Assembly: GCA_016490735.1 (NCBI GenBank)
Contig: JAEMWC010000285.1
Coordinates: forward strand, 395,001-459,000
Length of the DNA: 64,000 bases
Direction: 5' to 3'
From: Pachyseris speciosa
Taxonomy: Eukaryota > Cnidaria > Anthozoa > Scleractinia > Pachyseridae
In this document: one piece after another, positions 11,805 to 24,300 of the stretch
How the letters are laid out: every line of letters starts with the position of its first letter
Numbering within the stretch: the first letter of the stretch is position 1
Translations under genes and position numbers: made by a program
The notes under the pieces: generated by a model
The model's database searches: none
What the model was told of the DNA's origin: nothing
What the model saw: the letters and a program-made list of their open reading frames with translations, nothing else

Positions 11805-13249
11805 CGGCGTCTTTGAGAATGTCAATACCTTTTGCGGTGTAAAAGCCCTGCATTTTTTCCAAGGCTTCCAACACTGGCACCACATCAAGGTTGTTGTATT
11901 AACGCAACCAGTTCGCTAAGGTTCGCATTCCTTTTTCTTTGAAAAGGCGCTTGCATTCTTCCCATTCGTCTTGTGAAAGAACAAATTGCTCTTTCAAAGT
12001 GGAATACCAATCGGGGTAATCAGGCAGCCCAGGAAAATCCGACTTTTCGGGGGAATCAAACCATTCGTATGGGAACCACGATTTCTCGGCTGCGCAGTCA
12101 TAAGCTTTGACCCACTTGTCATAGCTGGTTCCCGTCCCCAAATAGTTAATAAAATGACGTCTAGGAAGCGGACGCCTTTCGCCAGGAGAAACATGATTTT
12201 ATTGGCGTTCTTCGCCACTTTGGTGTTACTCTCAATCTCGGCGATCCGCTCCACGAAACACTCTTTGATCAGGTTGAGGTCGTAGCGGCCTGAGTTAAAC
12301 CCAAGTGGCAACTGGTCGCACCATTCTTCGATCTTGGCCCGGCGTCTCGGGGTCAAAAGTGTAAGTCATCAGGTACAAACTCAGCTCGAACGCTTTCCCG
12401 GATGTTTTTCCGCGCCTCTCCAGCTCTTCAACAAACTTGTGGCAGAGTTCTTTGGGGTCTCTCTCGCAGATATGTGTGGGTGTGCGTTCAAGGGTGTCGA
12501 CAACTTAGACAGATATTGGAACATGAGTGCTTTCCAACGTCAATGTGGTGGTTGGTTCTTTGTGGAAATTCTTGTCCCCAAAGGATTCAAAATCGTACAG
12601 AATTGCGTGTGGAAAAGTTTTCGTGAAAGTTTTCGGTTTGCGCCCATCACGCCCGACCTTGCAGGCGAATACTTCAACAACATTGTAACCAGTCTCTCGA
12701 AGTGTTCTTGTTCTTTTTTCTGTCGCCTTGAAAAGCTCTTCGCGAGTTTTTCTCACTTGTTTCCCGGTTTTCCTGTCCACCCCTGCCACAATGGTTGTGT
12801 CACGTCTGGGAAACAGTTTGGACATCCATGAAAATAGCAACCGTGGTATTGAAACACCGTTCTGGAGGCAAGATGAAAACCATCCGCAGGCGCTCCAGCA
12901 ACCCACCTTTCGCCCCCGTGCCCACAAATGGCGTGATGGATGTGAATGTTTCGGCGGCGCGCTTCTCTTTCAACCCAGTTGGTGGGGGCGGTGTAAACTG
13001 TTTTATCGGGGAAGAAAGCTTGCTAATATACTGTTTGTGGAGTTTCAACTTTTTCGTTTGGGCAAATGATTCGTGTTTCTCCCTGGGAACACCTTTGCGC
13101 GTGCCGTTGAAGGTTCTTTTGGAGTGTAAATCTCGCTTGACAATGAATACAAACAAATATTTTCGCCAACTTCTTGATATCTTTGATAAGGAACGCGTGC
13201 CCATCGAAAACACCAATCGTGAGAATTTTTTTCACCTTTGCCGGCGAGT

Positions 13250-13303
<54 letters not shown>

Positions 13304-14679
13304 CACATTTATATTGCGCATTTTCTATACAATATTCAAATGCGCATTACAACACTGGCCGGGGGACTTTGAAGACTGCTGATAACGCAGTTTACAATTA
13401 ATGAAGTTGAGTTATGAGTGCCCCCGTAAGGTCAATATCAAATTAAGACAGACACTAGGGGTGGTCACTGCCAGAGTTTTGTTACATCCCTAGTGGTTCT
13501 TTTACGTCCCACAGAATCAGCGAATTATGAAGAGTTGTGAGACGGGGCCTACGGTTTATCGTCCTTATCCGAGAAGACTAGAAAGTCTAACCGTTTGTAG
13601 ATGTCATTACAAAGGCAGCACTTTCTCCTTAATTATTTAAAGACCCTGAGTGTTGGTCCGGCCGGGGTTTGAACCCGCGACCTCTCGCACGGCAGTCCGG
13701 TGCTCTACCGGCTGAGCTAACCGGTCGGCGGTTTGGATACTTTTCAGTTTCGTTTGAGATGTAAATAACTTCTCCTGTTTCTGTCCGCTCTGGCTCATAA
13801 ACGCGGATGCCAGAACCATTCTTTGAAAACTTTTCCTGTGTTGAGGTGCTGTTCGACCTTGCCCAATTCATCGAGTGATGTCTTGGGCCAATCTTGAAGC
13901 TGGGGCATGTTGAAAAACCCCGCCGCCAGCAGGCGGGCAGCAGCTGTGGAGCGATCTGTTCTTGCTCCTTGGAAAACCGCGATACACCGCCACAAACAGA
14001 GGTTATCCTGAAAAGTATCCAAAGCGGCCATTGCGCGCCCACGGGTGATGTGAGTAATATTTCGCAGCCAATCAGGAAGGGGGCCTGTCCCCAACAATGG
14101 TTGGCGGTCAAACACAGCTTTCAGATCAACAGTGGTGAAACCAATGAACTGCCATTTTGTGGTTGGTCTGTTTATGTTATCAAGGCCAAGACGCTCTTCC
14201 TCTTTCGTTTGCAGCCATTGCTCAGGTTGTTCTCGAGTGTTGAACCATGGAGAACCCAGGTTCTTAAAATGCTCAATAATGTCCCCATTCTCAATATTTC
14301 GCAGTTCATAACCAAAGATGTGTCTGAGGTAAAAGGATGAACGAGCTCTTTCCCGAATCTTTGCCATAAAATAGGGGGGTTTATTTTCATTGAGGTTTTG
14401 TTTCAACCTCCATACAACGAAACGGCGCCCTCTCCTTCCAACCTCCGCTCCTTCGTGATCGCCCTCTTCCTTGCCTTTTGTCGCCGTTCGACGTGGGCGA
14501 GCAAGGCGCCGTTGTGGGCGCGGAGGAGCGGGGGCGGGTCGTCTTGCCTGCGCATTTTGAAATGCCGCACGAACCCTTGCCACCGCATCATCAACGTTCA
14601 GATTCTGCGCGACCATTCGCTGAATCAACGCATCCAACGCCTGCTGGTCATCTCTTCCCGCGGCTATATATATAGACAA
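11790..14679 (-). pseudogene. Protein-primed family B DNA polymerase, N-terminal and exonuclease part, broken
   Basis: Minus-strand pieces in several frames follow the order of a Polinton-type polymerase. First comes an Arg/Ala/Pro-rich N-terminus with no clear ATG (open from 14679), then a conserved block with DNLCLWRCIAV near 14010-13970. A C2HC zinc-finger-like knuckle follows near 13151-13090. The exonuclease region has ILYDFESF (Exo I-like) near 12597 and LGFNSGRYDLNLI (Exo II-like) near 12302, then a tryptophan/tyrosine-rich segment at 12141-11899. Coding similarity ends near 11790. The polymerase palm with its metal-binding aspartates is absent. Frames change several times, and a SINE separates the block above 13733 from that below 13250. 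The remnant cannot make an active polymerase. Confidence 0.8.
13245..13733 (-). mobile_element. tRNA-derived SINE inserted in the polymerase remnant
   Basis: The head (13726-13655, minus strand) has tRNA-like A and B boxes (TTAGCTCAGCCGGTAGAGCA and GGTCGCGGGTTCAAACCC). The body extends to about 13310, and the tail is an (ATT)n run, read here as AAT repeats at 13251-13302. The body is shared with 48460-48640 (GGTTTATCGTCCTTATCC and AGAAGACTAGAAAGTCTAAC). The head keeps recognisable promoter boxes but sits inside an old element. Confidence 0.75.
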
Positions 14680-14724
14680 TAAAATTTTTGTCTCGATTTA
14701 ATTTGGGGTTGTGATTGTTCAATA

Positions 14725-15002
14725 CCACCGCCCCGACACATCCCCACACCCCCCTCTCTCTAAAAGGCCGACTCGGCACCTTTGTACCGACTGATTAGCC
14801 CCTGCTTTCTCTATTTTACCCGCTTATTCCCCCTCTTTCCCGCCCTCCTCCCCGCCTGGGCTGCTTCTTCTGAGTAGTCGGGAGCCACTAAAATACCGAC
14901 ACATATCCTTCCTAAGTAGTGTATCCGGAGCCCACTCAAATACCGGCACATATCCTTCCTAGGTAGTGTATCCGGAGCCCACTCAAATACCACTGAAACT
15001 AA
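14725..15002. repeat. Right inner inverted repeat of the Polinton-like element
   Basis: Inverse of 10388-10660, with two to three sub-units containing GTAGTGTATCCGGAGCCCAC. One sub-unit is degenerate (GTCGGGAGCCACTAAAATAC). A 20-bp block near 14770 (ACTCGGCACCTTTGTACCG) differs from the left copy. Confidence 0.9.
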
Positions 15003-15155
15003 ACCGTATTTCAGGAAATTAAACCTCCCAGCTACAACTTCCCCTGGGTGGTGGGTGTGGGGAAGTTGTAAAAATTAAACCTCCCAGCTACAACTTCCCC
15101 ACACCCACCACCCAGGGGAAGTTGTAGCTGGAGGTTTAATTTCCTGAAATATGGT
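15003..15155. repeat. Right terminal palindrome with both loop orientations
   Basis: The arm at 15007 is followed by the loop in one orientation (TGGGTGGTGGGTGT, 15045-15058) and a cut-short arm. A complete arm-loop-arm unit then follows with the loop in the opposite orientation (ACACCCACCACCCA, 15102-15115). It is flanked outward by a second copy of the element end (15156-15196). Confidence 0.85.
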
Positions 15156-15196
15156 TTAGTTTCAGTGGTATTTGAGTGGGCTCCGGATACACTACT

Positions 15197-15270
15197 TTTG
15201 TCCCTCAATTATACTCGGTGCTGTTTGAGTTTGAGTCGTCTCAGAACTGAACTGACTGTGAATGATTGAA
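15197..15270 (+). repeat. Dispersed repeat, right part, beyond the Polinton-like insertion
   Basis: It starts with the target duplication and continues with CTCGGTGCTGTTTGAG and CAGAACTGAACTGA, matching 20515-20570. With 9578-9864 it reconstitutes the interrupted repeat. Confidence 0.75.
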
Positions 15271-15429
15271 ACACATCACATCTTTGACAATAGCGATTCA
15301 CATAATTCCTTTCAGTCTGTGATTTCTTTCCCTGATTGTTCATCTGTTATAGCTATTTTTCTTTGAATTGTTCATTTTTTTAGTTGCCCAGGGCATGCAT
15401 TTATAACAGCTTCAGCTGACGGGTTTACC

Positions 15430-15655
15430 CTGGTAAATATGTTATTATCATTATCATTACCATTACCATTACCATTACCATTACCATTACCATTCTCATT
15501 ACCATTACCATTACCATTACCATTCTCATTACCATTACCATTACCATTACCATTACCATTACCATTACCATTACCATTACCGTTACCATTGCCATTACCA
15601 TTACCATTACCATTACTATTACCATTATCATTATCATTTTCATTTTCATTTTCAT
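15430..15655. repeat. (CATTAC)n hexanucleotide satellite
   Basis: A long run of ATTACC/CATTAC units with TTCTCA and TTATCA variants. Long open frames across it are repeat artefacts. Confidence 0.95.
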
Positions 15656-16640
15656 TATTGTACATAAAAATTTTAAGAGTGCGCAAGATTTTGTAAATAA
15701 GTTGGTGATTTTCTAATAAAGTTTTTTATTTTTATTATTATTTTTTTAAATTATTATTATTATTATTATTATTATACGGATTATAATTAAGAGAGATTCA
15801 AGTTGTGAGAAGATTTGACTCTGTTTCTTATTCTTCAATCTGTAAATATATTGTTTACTTTGATAGTTCTTACAAATTATGACAATTTGGATTATTATTA
15901 TTATTATTATTATTAGGCTAGTGTTTTTTTTGTCACATTTTCTGGATGCCGACCCATTAATTTTTTTCAAATATTTTAAAGCTTCATGTTAAACATGAAC
16001 ACAACAATTTCGAAATGCGAAAATTTTAGTTTTGCTGAAAATGTACATAAAAATTTGAGAGTGCGTTTTATTTTTTAAACAGCATTTATCCTTGTAAATA
16101 GTTTTGTTGTTCTTCATGATATTCTTGACTAAATTATTATTATTATTTATTATTATTATGTGTCTCAAATCACAGTAATGCCATGCTGGAGGTTCTGGCG
16201 CAAGCTGCAACAAGCAGCCTCAGCAATCCAAAACTTGTCTCAGGATTCGGGCTGAGCCCAAAGGCACGGTCTGGTAAATATGTCATTACCATTACCATTA
16301 CCATTACCATTACCATTACCATTACCATTACCATTACCATTACCATTACCATTTTCATTTTCATTTTCATTTTCATTTTCATTATCATTATCATTATTAT
16401 ACATAAAAATTTTAAGAGTGCGCAAGATTTTGTAAATAAGTTGGTGATTTTCTAATAAAGTTTTTATTTTTATTATTATTTTTTAAATTATTATTATTAT
16501 TATTATTATTATTATACGGATTATAATTAAGAGAGATTCAAGTTGTGATAAGATTTGACTCTGTTTCTCATTCTTCAATCTGTAAATATGTTGTTTACTT
16601 CGATAGTTCTTACAAATTATGACAATTTGGATTATTATTA
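15655..16640. repeat. Local duplication of a LINE 3' region, two copies
   Basis: A block with ATAAAAATTTTAAGAGTGCG, (ATT)n and GGATTATAATTAAGAGAGAT at 15660-15900 recurs at 16397-16640. A second block (GGAGGTTCTGGCGCAAGCTG) at 16165-16275 recurs at 16700-16815. The stretch therefore holds two successive copies of the same element end, each with (CATTAC)n and (ATT)n parts, the first truncated. Confidence 0.8.
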
Positions 16641-16644
16641 TTAC

Positions 16645-16701
<57 letters not shown>

Positions 16702-16739
16702 GTGTCCCAAATCACAGCAATGTTATGCTGGAGGTTCTG

Positions 16740-17182
16740 GCGCAAGCTGCAACAAGCAGCCTCAGCAATCCAAAACTTGTCTCAGGATTCGGGCTGAGCC
16801 CAAAGGCACGGTCTTCTGCATTGTGTGGGCTTGAAGCCCGAACTGGATATCCTCTAGGTATTTTTCCAGTCTGTCTGTATATGTCCCCAATGCTCCTATA
16901 ACAATTGGTGTAGTGGTAACCTTTTTCAGCTTCCAGAGGGTTTTGATTTCAAAGGCTAGATCACGATCAGTTTGTTGACCTTTTCCTCCTCTTTCAGTCT
17001 GATTCTGCAGTCACCGGGGCATGCTACGTCAATGATATGGCATATCCGGCTGGTCTTCTCGACAACCACAATGTCTGCTTTATTGTGTGGTCTGGATGGT
17101 AAAATCCCACAATATCTTGACGTCTGAGCTTTCCACCACCGGTTCTGGGACGTGCTCATACCACTTATCACCACATTCAACT
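16740..17182 (-). pseudogene. 3' end of a non-LTR retrotransposon ORF
   Basis: The minus strand reads PHNKADIVVVEKTSRICHII followed by DVACPGDCRI, then after a frame change PIVIGALGTYTDRLEKYL. This is the C-terminal tail typical of LINE polyproteins found in many invertebrate genomes. It continues into (ATT)n repeats. A related tail (KPDIVVVEKENKKAITVDIA) occurs on the plus strand near 38790. It is broken, with no reverse transcriptase domain attached. Confidence 0.7.
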
Positions 17183-17227
17183 CTGTAATGCTTGCACAGG
17201 TCCCGATGGATCCCTTTGGTCATGTTA

Positions 17228-17230
17228 TCA

Positions 17231-17296
<66 letters not shown>
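17228..17296. repeat. (ATT)n microsatellite
   Basis: About 22 uninterrupted TTA units. Between here and 18360 nothing else recognisable was seen. Confidence 0.95.
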
Positions 17297-18360
17297 TGGC
17301 CACTGGTGCCCTGGATACTGACATTTTCTCAATTAAGGGACAGGGACACCGGACCAGGGAGACGAGGGTGAGTATGCACAGGTGGGAAGTGACAATTCCA
17401 TGGCAGTGTGAATGACCCGTATTAGTTGTTTATGTCAAATGGTATCTCAATTTCATTTTAATATGATCGCGGTAATCTCTCTCCCTGAGTTTCTTTTCAA
17501 ACGCTGTATACTTTTTTGAAGTTGTAATCAAATCCAATTGACAGTTTGAGATAATTATCGAGAACACCAAAGTCAAACAAGCTGGTAGAAGATGGCAAAT
17601 ATTTCTCAATTAAATCCAGTTTTAACATGTGATACTTGTAGATAGAGATCTGTTGCGATTTTGGCGCTAAAAGCAAACCGCGCGAGATAGTAGGTGAGGG
17701 TTTGTATGATCGATGTTTTTTCCAGCCAAAACAGATATTTGCAAAAACAGATGTTCTCGAGGGAAAATGTTTGCTGATAGCAGTGGCTTTAAAAAAAATT
17801 GTAAATGTGTTTTTCACCACCGTGTTATTATTGCAAACAGTATTATCAAACAATGTCGCTTCTTTTTTTATTGTTGTGGCCATTTTATTACCTTGAACAT
17901 TTACAATTCACGGATTCACATTTGGCATTTTTACAACTCAAATATCAGCGTTGCGTGAAAATGGCTCAGACATTTCCTCCAGGAGAACTCGTCTCCGGTG
18001 GGTGTCTTTCTGGTAATTGAAATTAACACAAGATACTCAAGACGGTATAGCAATAAATCACCTAGGGCATTTTTCTATTTTTTCGAGAGCGTTCACCTGC
18101 CCAATTCTAGAAGTAAACTGTCAGTCTAAAATCCACCGTTCCGAAACGAATGCTCCCGTGCCTTATTAAAAAAAGCGAAACAAAACTAGTAGGTTTTTCG
18201 AAGCATTTTAAAATATAAAATCCGAAGTTTTTATGTAATCACGTGCGAATCTTTGACCAATTATGCTTCGCGCCGAATGCTGAATCGCTATTGTGTGGTC
18301 TCGTTGAAATTCCACGTTCTTTCATTCCATTGTCAATAACACCTTAATTGAAAAGTCGAA

Positions 18361-21300
18361 ATGGCGGCTCAGCTCCAGCTTTTCATTCAAGAGTCGATAT
18401 TTCTGTTAGCTTTTATCACAGGTAAGTACAATTTTTAATTTGTGTGCATTCATTTGTTTGTACCGACTAGCACATGTCTACAATAATGAATAAATGTTGT
18501 TTTCTATCTCGTTTCTAATTTTCCCAGCTTCTGTGGGAGGCGAATTTGCTGTGAATTTTACCACAACACCGAGGGATGTTGAGTATTTTGTTGGCAGCGA
18601 AGCAGTTCTTCACTGGGAGTATTCTACGCGTATCCCCAATGCTGTGCGAAAGATAAAATTTGGAATAGTCGCTGCACCAGAGGACCGTGCCAGTGCAAGC
18701 GAAGATGTGGCAATTTTCGTGAAAGATATTTTGCGGAAAGAAGTGCAGCGTAATACCAGACATCGAACGGACGTCATAGCTTCGTTAAATGGCCGCACAA
18801 GAGTAGTTGAAAACAAAACGGCAAGTTTTAAAATAGAAAACCTGACTTTCAACGACACAGGAAAGTATTTTTGCCGTTTGGAAGATGACAGTTTCAGCGA
18901 GAAAACTCATTATGTTCAGTTGAAAGTGGTTGGTAAGTCTTTCTTTAGAACAACTCAAAACAATTCTAACTCAACCGTCGTTTTTTGAAACGCATATCGT
19001 GCTGACAGCGGCTGGAATTTTTTGAATGCTTATCTACGTTCGGTCAGTCGCTTATGTTATAATTTGTAGGTTGTCTGTTTATTTGTTTGTGATAAATTAT
19101 TGTTTCTGATGCTAGCTTACTTTGCACACGATTTTGCAACTTCTACGTGCTGTCATATTGAATTGAAATATTACTTTCATATTAGGAAAACATTTTTCAT
19201 AGTGAAATGGAGTAGTTTTGAAATCATCTGGCGATTTCTACCATAGCTTTCATTTGTTTCGAAAAACAACTGGTGTGTTATTTGTTTTGCTGAAAGTATG
19301 CGAAAATACAAGTTATTTTATTTGCATAACAAGTCTTCTATAAAAAACCGATGTTTTCAAAATATCGATAAGATCAAGGGTAAAACATAATTTTAAACTT
19401 GTAATCATTTTCTGAGTTCAGTTTTAAAAACCTCTCTTTTGTATAAACCAAACCCCAAGGCGTTTTATTCAACTCTGTTCTATTAAATATTAAACGAACT
19501 CAGTTTGAAGTCAATCAATATTCAAGCACGTACGCGGTTATTATTTGAGTCCATCAGGGACATAAAAGTTTACGATTCCTGTTTCACAGTCCGGAGGATC
19601 AAGAAATTTTATTTTAAATTGTGTTCTTTGCAATAACGCTGAAGTAAGAATGCGAAAATAAAAAAGGACATGCTGCAATTTCACGAGGTTTCAATATTTA
19701 TTTCGCCAAATTTGGGGGTTGTTTGTCGACATTGTGGCTTTAATATCAGAACGGGATCTTTAAATTGTATGCCCTGTGAAGAAACAAAATGTGCTTGATT
19801 ACTTGTTTGGTATTTGTCGTTTTCTCTGAACAAAGGGTATTTTGTCAGAATTATCACAAAATAAATATACATGGAAGTGCGCGGAAAAAAACTATGCCAA
19901 ATGGAAACGGGAGTGAAACGTCAGTATTAATTTTACTGATATGTCGGCATGATTAACGTTTGCGTCTTAAAATGGAAGTTTAAAAAACGAATTAAGAAGC
20001 CTGTGAAGGAAAAATCTCTGGATAAATCGCACGTGGAAATATATGGTGTCGTTTGGTTCAATACCGGATCGTTCGGTTGATATGATAATAATCGATCTCT
20101 CAAAATCAGCTTACAACAGATAATGTTGGTGAGGTCTAGTCAAAATTTCCTAATTTTTTCAGCCATAAAATATTTGCTTTTCGTTGTTTTTGTTGTTATG
20201 GATAAAGCAAATCATGCCCATGAGAAAAAAGGCCAGTCGGTAAAACTCGACGATGAGCGTGATAAAAATACGCGAAAATCATTGATCAAAATTCAGAATT
20301 TCTGCCCGCCTTACTGAAGCGGCAGGTGTACAGAACTAATCTGCATTAAAGAAATTAAAATTGAATCCTTGCCGGGTTTTACTCCGATATTGACAAGCTC
20401 TTTCCAAGTCACTTATAAAACACTGCATGAAGTCCTGTAGAGTTGTAACTCACGCTTTCGCGTGTTCAGAGACAATCAATGAGAAAATTTCAGACGCAGT
20501 TATCTTTTGTCCGTCAGTTAAACTCGGTGCTGTTTTGGAGTTGTCTCTGAACTGAACTGATTGTGAATGACTTTATTTTAGCACGATAAAATTAATCAGT
20601 AGATCTGGTAGAACCTAATAACTAAATTCATTACAAATTCTAATAAACAAAAACATTAAAATATATTCAAGAGTTACAAATTTAATTTAAAATCCTTAAA
20701 ATATATGTACTTTTCAACTGTAAGGGGATCAATCTAAATTTCAGCTTATGATCGGAGGAACAGCAGCAGAAAAGAGAACTTCTTATCACGGCACATAGTC
20801 TTATTCCCTTCAGCTGCTAAATAGTTTAATCATTGCGATGAAAGGAAGCCATATTGAAACTGAATTTGCCGTCAGTTTGTGCAATTTTAGCAACAAATTG
20901 GCGGGAAATTCGTGATAGAAAGTGTTTTAACTGTAAACACACCAGTTCAGTTTTGTGTTTCTTTTTCTTTAAGTCGTAAACATGTTTAACCCATTGACTA
21001 CCGAGCATTTTGCTGAAAAACACCTTTTGAAGCTCGTCGAGCCGTTTTCTGTCCAGATTCTAGCCAAAAAGAAGCAAAACTGCCCAAAACTCTGTTTGCT
21101 GGTGGAGTTCATCGCGCCATTTGTTCCTGATGCTTAATATTAGCTTTCCAAGATCCGGCATGCGCAGAAAACCCCCTCTCCTACCTTTCGCTTTCTCTCC
21201 TCCCCTTTTCTTTCGCTTTTCTTGCCTGGCTTTCTTTTTCTCTTGCTGGGCATTTCCTGGGCTTCCTTTCGGTGGGTAAAGATTAGTGAAAAACTTTTAG

Positions 21301-24300
21301 GATCATACTTAGGATTAGTTGGAAGGAAGTGCAGGTGGGTAGTGGAACAAGATTTTCATTCAAATTTTCGGCTCAACGTCACTTTTTTTTTGCGTTTTCT
21401 CCGGCCTGCTGGACGGAATCGTGCTCATTTGGGTATGGTTTGAAAGATCTCTTCCCCTACACATGCTACATGTAAAAGTTCTCCATGAGCATTAAAACTG
21501 ATGACCTCACAAGCCGAACAAGGGACGTGGTTCTGCGCGGTTCACCGCAGTTTGTGTTATTTCTTGCTTATCTGTAGTTGTTTCATTATTATTTTCAGAT
21601 CTGATGATAGATCATGAAAATTCTACACTAGTCATAGAATCATGGATAGCCATAAGGTTACCCTCAAGTGTGCTGTAAAGAAGGCTTTTCCTGAATCCAC
21701 AGTTAGATTCTTTTGGAAGCAGCAAGGGCGCTCTCTAATTGGAAGACAAGTTGATTGGAAAACAGTGAGTCAGATGACCATCTTAACTGCAAAGGACAAT
21801 AAGTTCAATCCAGTTACTTGTGTTGCTAAAACTGATGCCACAACACAACAGCTTGAAATCAAAATAAAACGGCTCAGTAAGTATACTTTCATTTTCTACC
21901 ATTTAATTTGAATAGAGCATTGTGCATCAATTCCAGCAATGGATAACTGAAGATGTTCTGGGACGTATCGTTTTTGACAACCAACTGAGCGAGGTGGATT
22001 GCTTCACACTTGAGTCATTTGAACACCTCTAGAATGACCTCATAGTTCCAATGAATGGAATACTAGTTTAATAGTGGCAGAAGATGCGCAGGATACGAAA
22101 TTGTAGTCGAAATTTAGGCTTGTAGTTCAGGCATGAGAATTGGGCTGATGCATGCTTGAAATGGACATCCGAGGACTGTAAGTTTGAATTCTCACAGCAA
22201 TGAGGACTGGACCACTTCATTTTTGATGGGGGAGGGTGTGGCGGTTGGATGAATCTGTTTGTGTAGTTTGAAAAATGGCCTTTTGTCAGCATCACAAGAG
22301 GTTGATTGGCTATTTTTAGTGATTTCAGTGTTTGGTGGTGTTTTTATTTTCTCAGCAAAGTACAACGTTTCTAAATTGCAGTTTGATCGGGAGTTGTAGT
22401 GACGTGTAACTTAAGTATTTAGACTGCCACTTTTCCATTTGACATGTGTGCTACATTCCTTTCCTGGAAGTTGAAGTGGAAATTAGTTTGTAATATTCTC
22501 TGTTACTGTTTCATAGATAAGCCATCTGAACCAGTAAACGTGACACTTCAAGAGGTACACAGCAATGACAGTGATTGTAAAGTATACAACAAACTTACCT
22601 GGAACCCACCTCTGGATACAGGTGAAACGCCAATCACGGGATACCTGGTGGAGTATAAACACCCCGCCATCAGCAGAATCATTAACAGGACCATCACTCA
22701 CCACACTGAGCATGTCATATGCAAGCTGCAGATCAGCGGTCACCCCCGCGAGCTGAAAGTTGACGTCAGAGGAATAAATAAAGCTGGTCGCGGATTCAGA
22801 TCAAGCGTCATTAAAGTCCCATTCTTCCGTGAGTTGAAACTCACATCAGGTTTTTTTGGATTTGGTGTGTACTTGTTGAAATAAAAATTTCCTATAGCAG
22901 ACAAGCTTCGATTTCCTTGACACTACAACGTCTTTTCGATGTATGATCAAAGTTGATTTTCTCGTTGGTTTCCAAGCAACAGCTGTTACCCTAGCGACGG
23001 TAAGGCGTAGCCGCTTATTTTGAAAACTGTACTTAGCACTTTGAAACATGCTTGTGAGGTCTACCGGAAGCTATAAGCGATTTTCGATTGGAGAGTGATT
23101 CTGAGCAAGGCAGGAAACTCGACAGAAATCTCAAAGAGGCTGGTAACTGAGAAAGTTCGGAGCGACTTTGTTCAAACTCGTACATTAAGATTCTTGTCAT
23201 GTATGGGAAGAGTTTAAGGTGTAAAGGTGTATTTGCTTGCTTGCTTGCTTAGATGGCTGAACATTGATGCAAAACCTGAGAAGATGCAGAGAAATGAAAA
23301 GTGCCTGATAATGTTCATTGTTGTCGAGAATCACTCCAGATCACTCTTAATGCCCAAGCTTTTTTTTTCTTCAGGTACCCCATCTGCTCCTGTCAACCTG
23401 ACGGGCAGTTTAAGGCGTAAGGAACAGCCGCCATTTGACGCTTGGCTGTCCTGGAATCCACCTGATGATAATGGTGATATGCCTGTCCTACAATACTCAG
23501 TGGAATACAAAGTTCCCAGCTTACCTTGGGAGCTTGCTGAAATCGTGAAAACTAATCACACGTATATGCTGTTCATCAAATACGACAATTCGTATGTTTA
23601 CCAAGTTCGCGTTAGCGCAAGGAACGACTTTGGATTTGGCGCAGCTTCGACAGTCACGACAGTTTATTTCGCAGGTAAATTGTAACAGTAATCTCTGACA
23701 ATACTGAGTGATTTTCTGTTAGAGCAGTTTTGTTGGCTAAGGAATGTCCGTTCGCTTGAAATTTTACTTTACTTCGTTCTGACACTCGCGCCACTTTCAA
23801 TACAACTTGCTAGTATGCATTTTCCGCGCTTGGTGAAGGTTGCAGGCATTTGCTTAGAAATACGTTTCTTAATGTAGTTGGTTTTGCAACACTCGATTGA
23901 AAATCACTTGTAAGGCAACTAGTCGATTTTCTGGCACTCTATGACTGATGGCTACTCTCCTCTACGAATATCTCGACTCTTCTCTTCAGATATGAATAGT
24001 GAGAAAATTTCTGAAGGATATATTTCAGTTTCAATACTGGATAATCCTATAAACTATATTTAGTTAAAAATCAATCAGACTTACCAAGTCCCGATGAACT
24101 CAATTTTCTCATCAAAAACGTTCCACTAGTCAGTTTCTGTGAAAGCAAGAGATCAGAAAAAATTGTATGCTGTAGTTGGTGCAGTGTAGCGTACGCTCCT
24201 GGCCTGCAAGCTATTTTTAAAGCCACTTTGCCGTCTGTGACGTGTTTAGTGTGTCACGCTCGCGCGCAAGGCCGAAACTCGAAACACACAGAAGAAAACG

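Larger units (their letters stand above)
9865..15196. mobile_element. Polinton/Maverick deletion derivative (~5.3 kb)
   Basis: The left end begins AGCAGTGTATC at 9865 and the right end finishes GATACACTACT at 15196, the inverted counterpart. Both are flanked by the 6-bp duplication TTTGTC (9859-9864 and 15197-15202). The empty site is visible in the repeat copy at 20229-20570, which reads through TTATCTTTTGTC without a gap. AGT-type ends, 6-bp duplications and a protein-primed family B DNA polymerase together define Polintons. Inside are terminal palindromes, ~280-bp inverted repeats with a tandem sub-unit, small plus-strand ORFs (10645-11804) and a converging broken polymerase (14679-11790). 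A SINE (about 13250-13733) and a 400-bp transposon (9988-10387) have inserted. No integrase, packaging ATPase, protease or capsid gene is present, so the copy is non-autonomous. Confidence 0.8.

Noticed and set aside
15372..16710. Long Asn/Gly-, Leu/Pro-, Ile- or Tyr-repeat open frames
   Set aside because: They are translations of (CATTAC)n and (ATT)n microsatellites.
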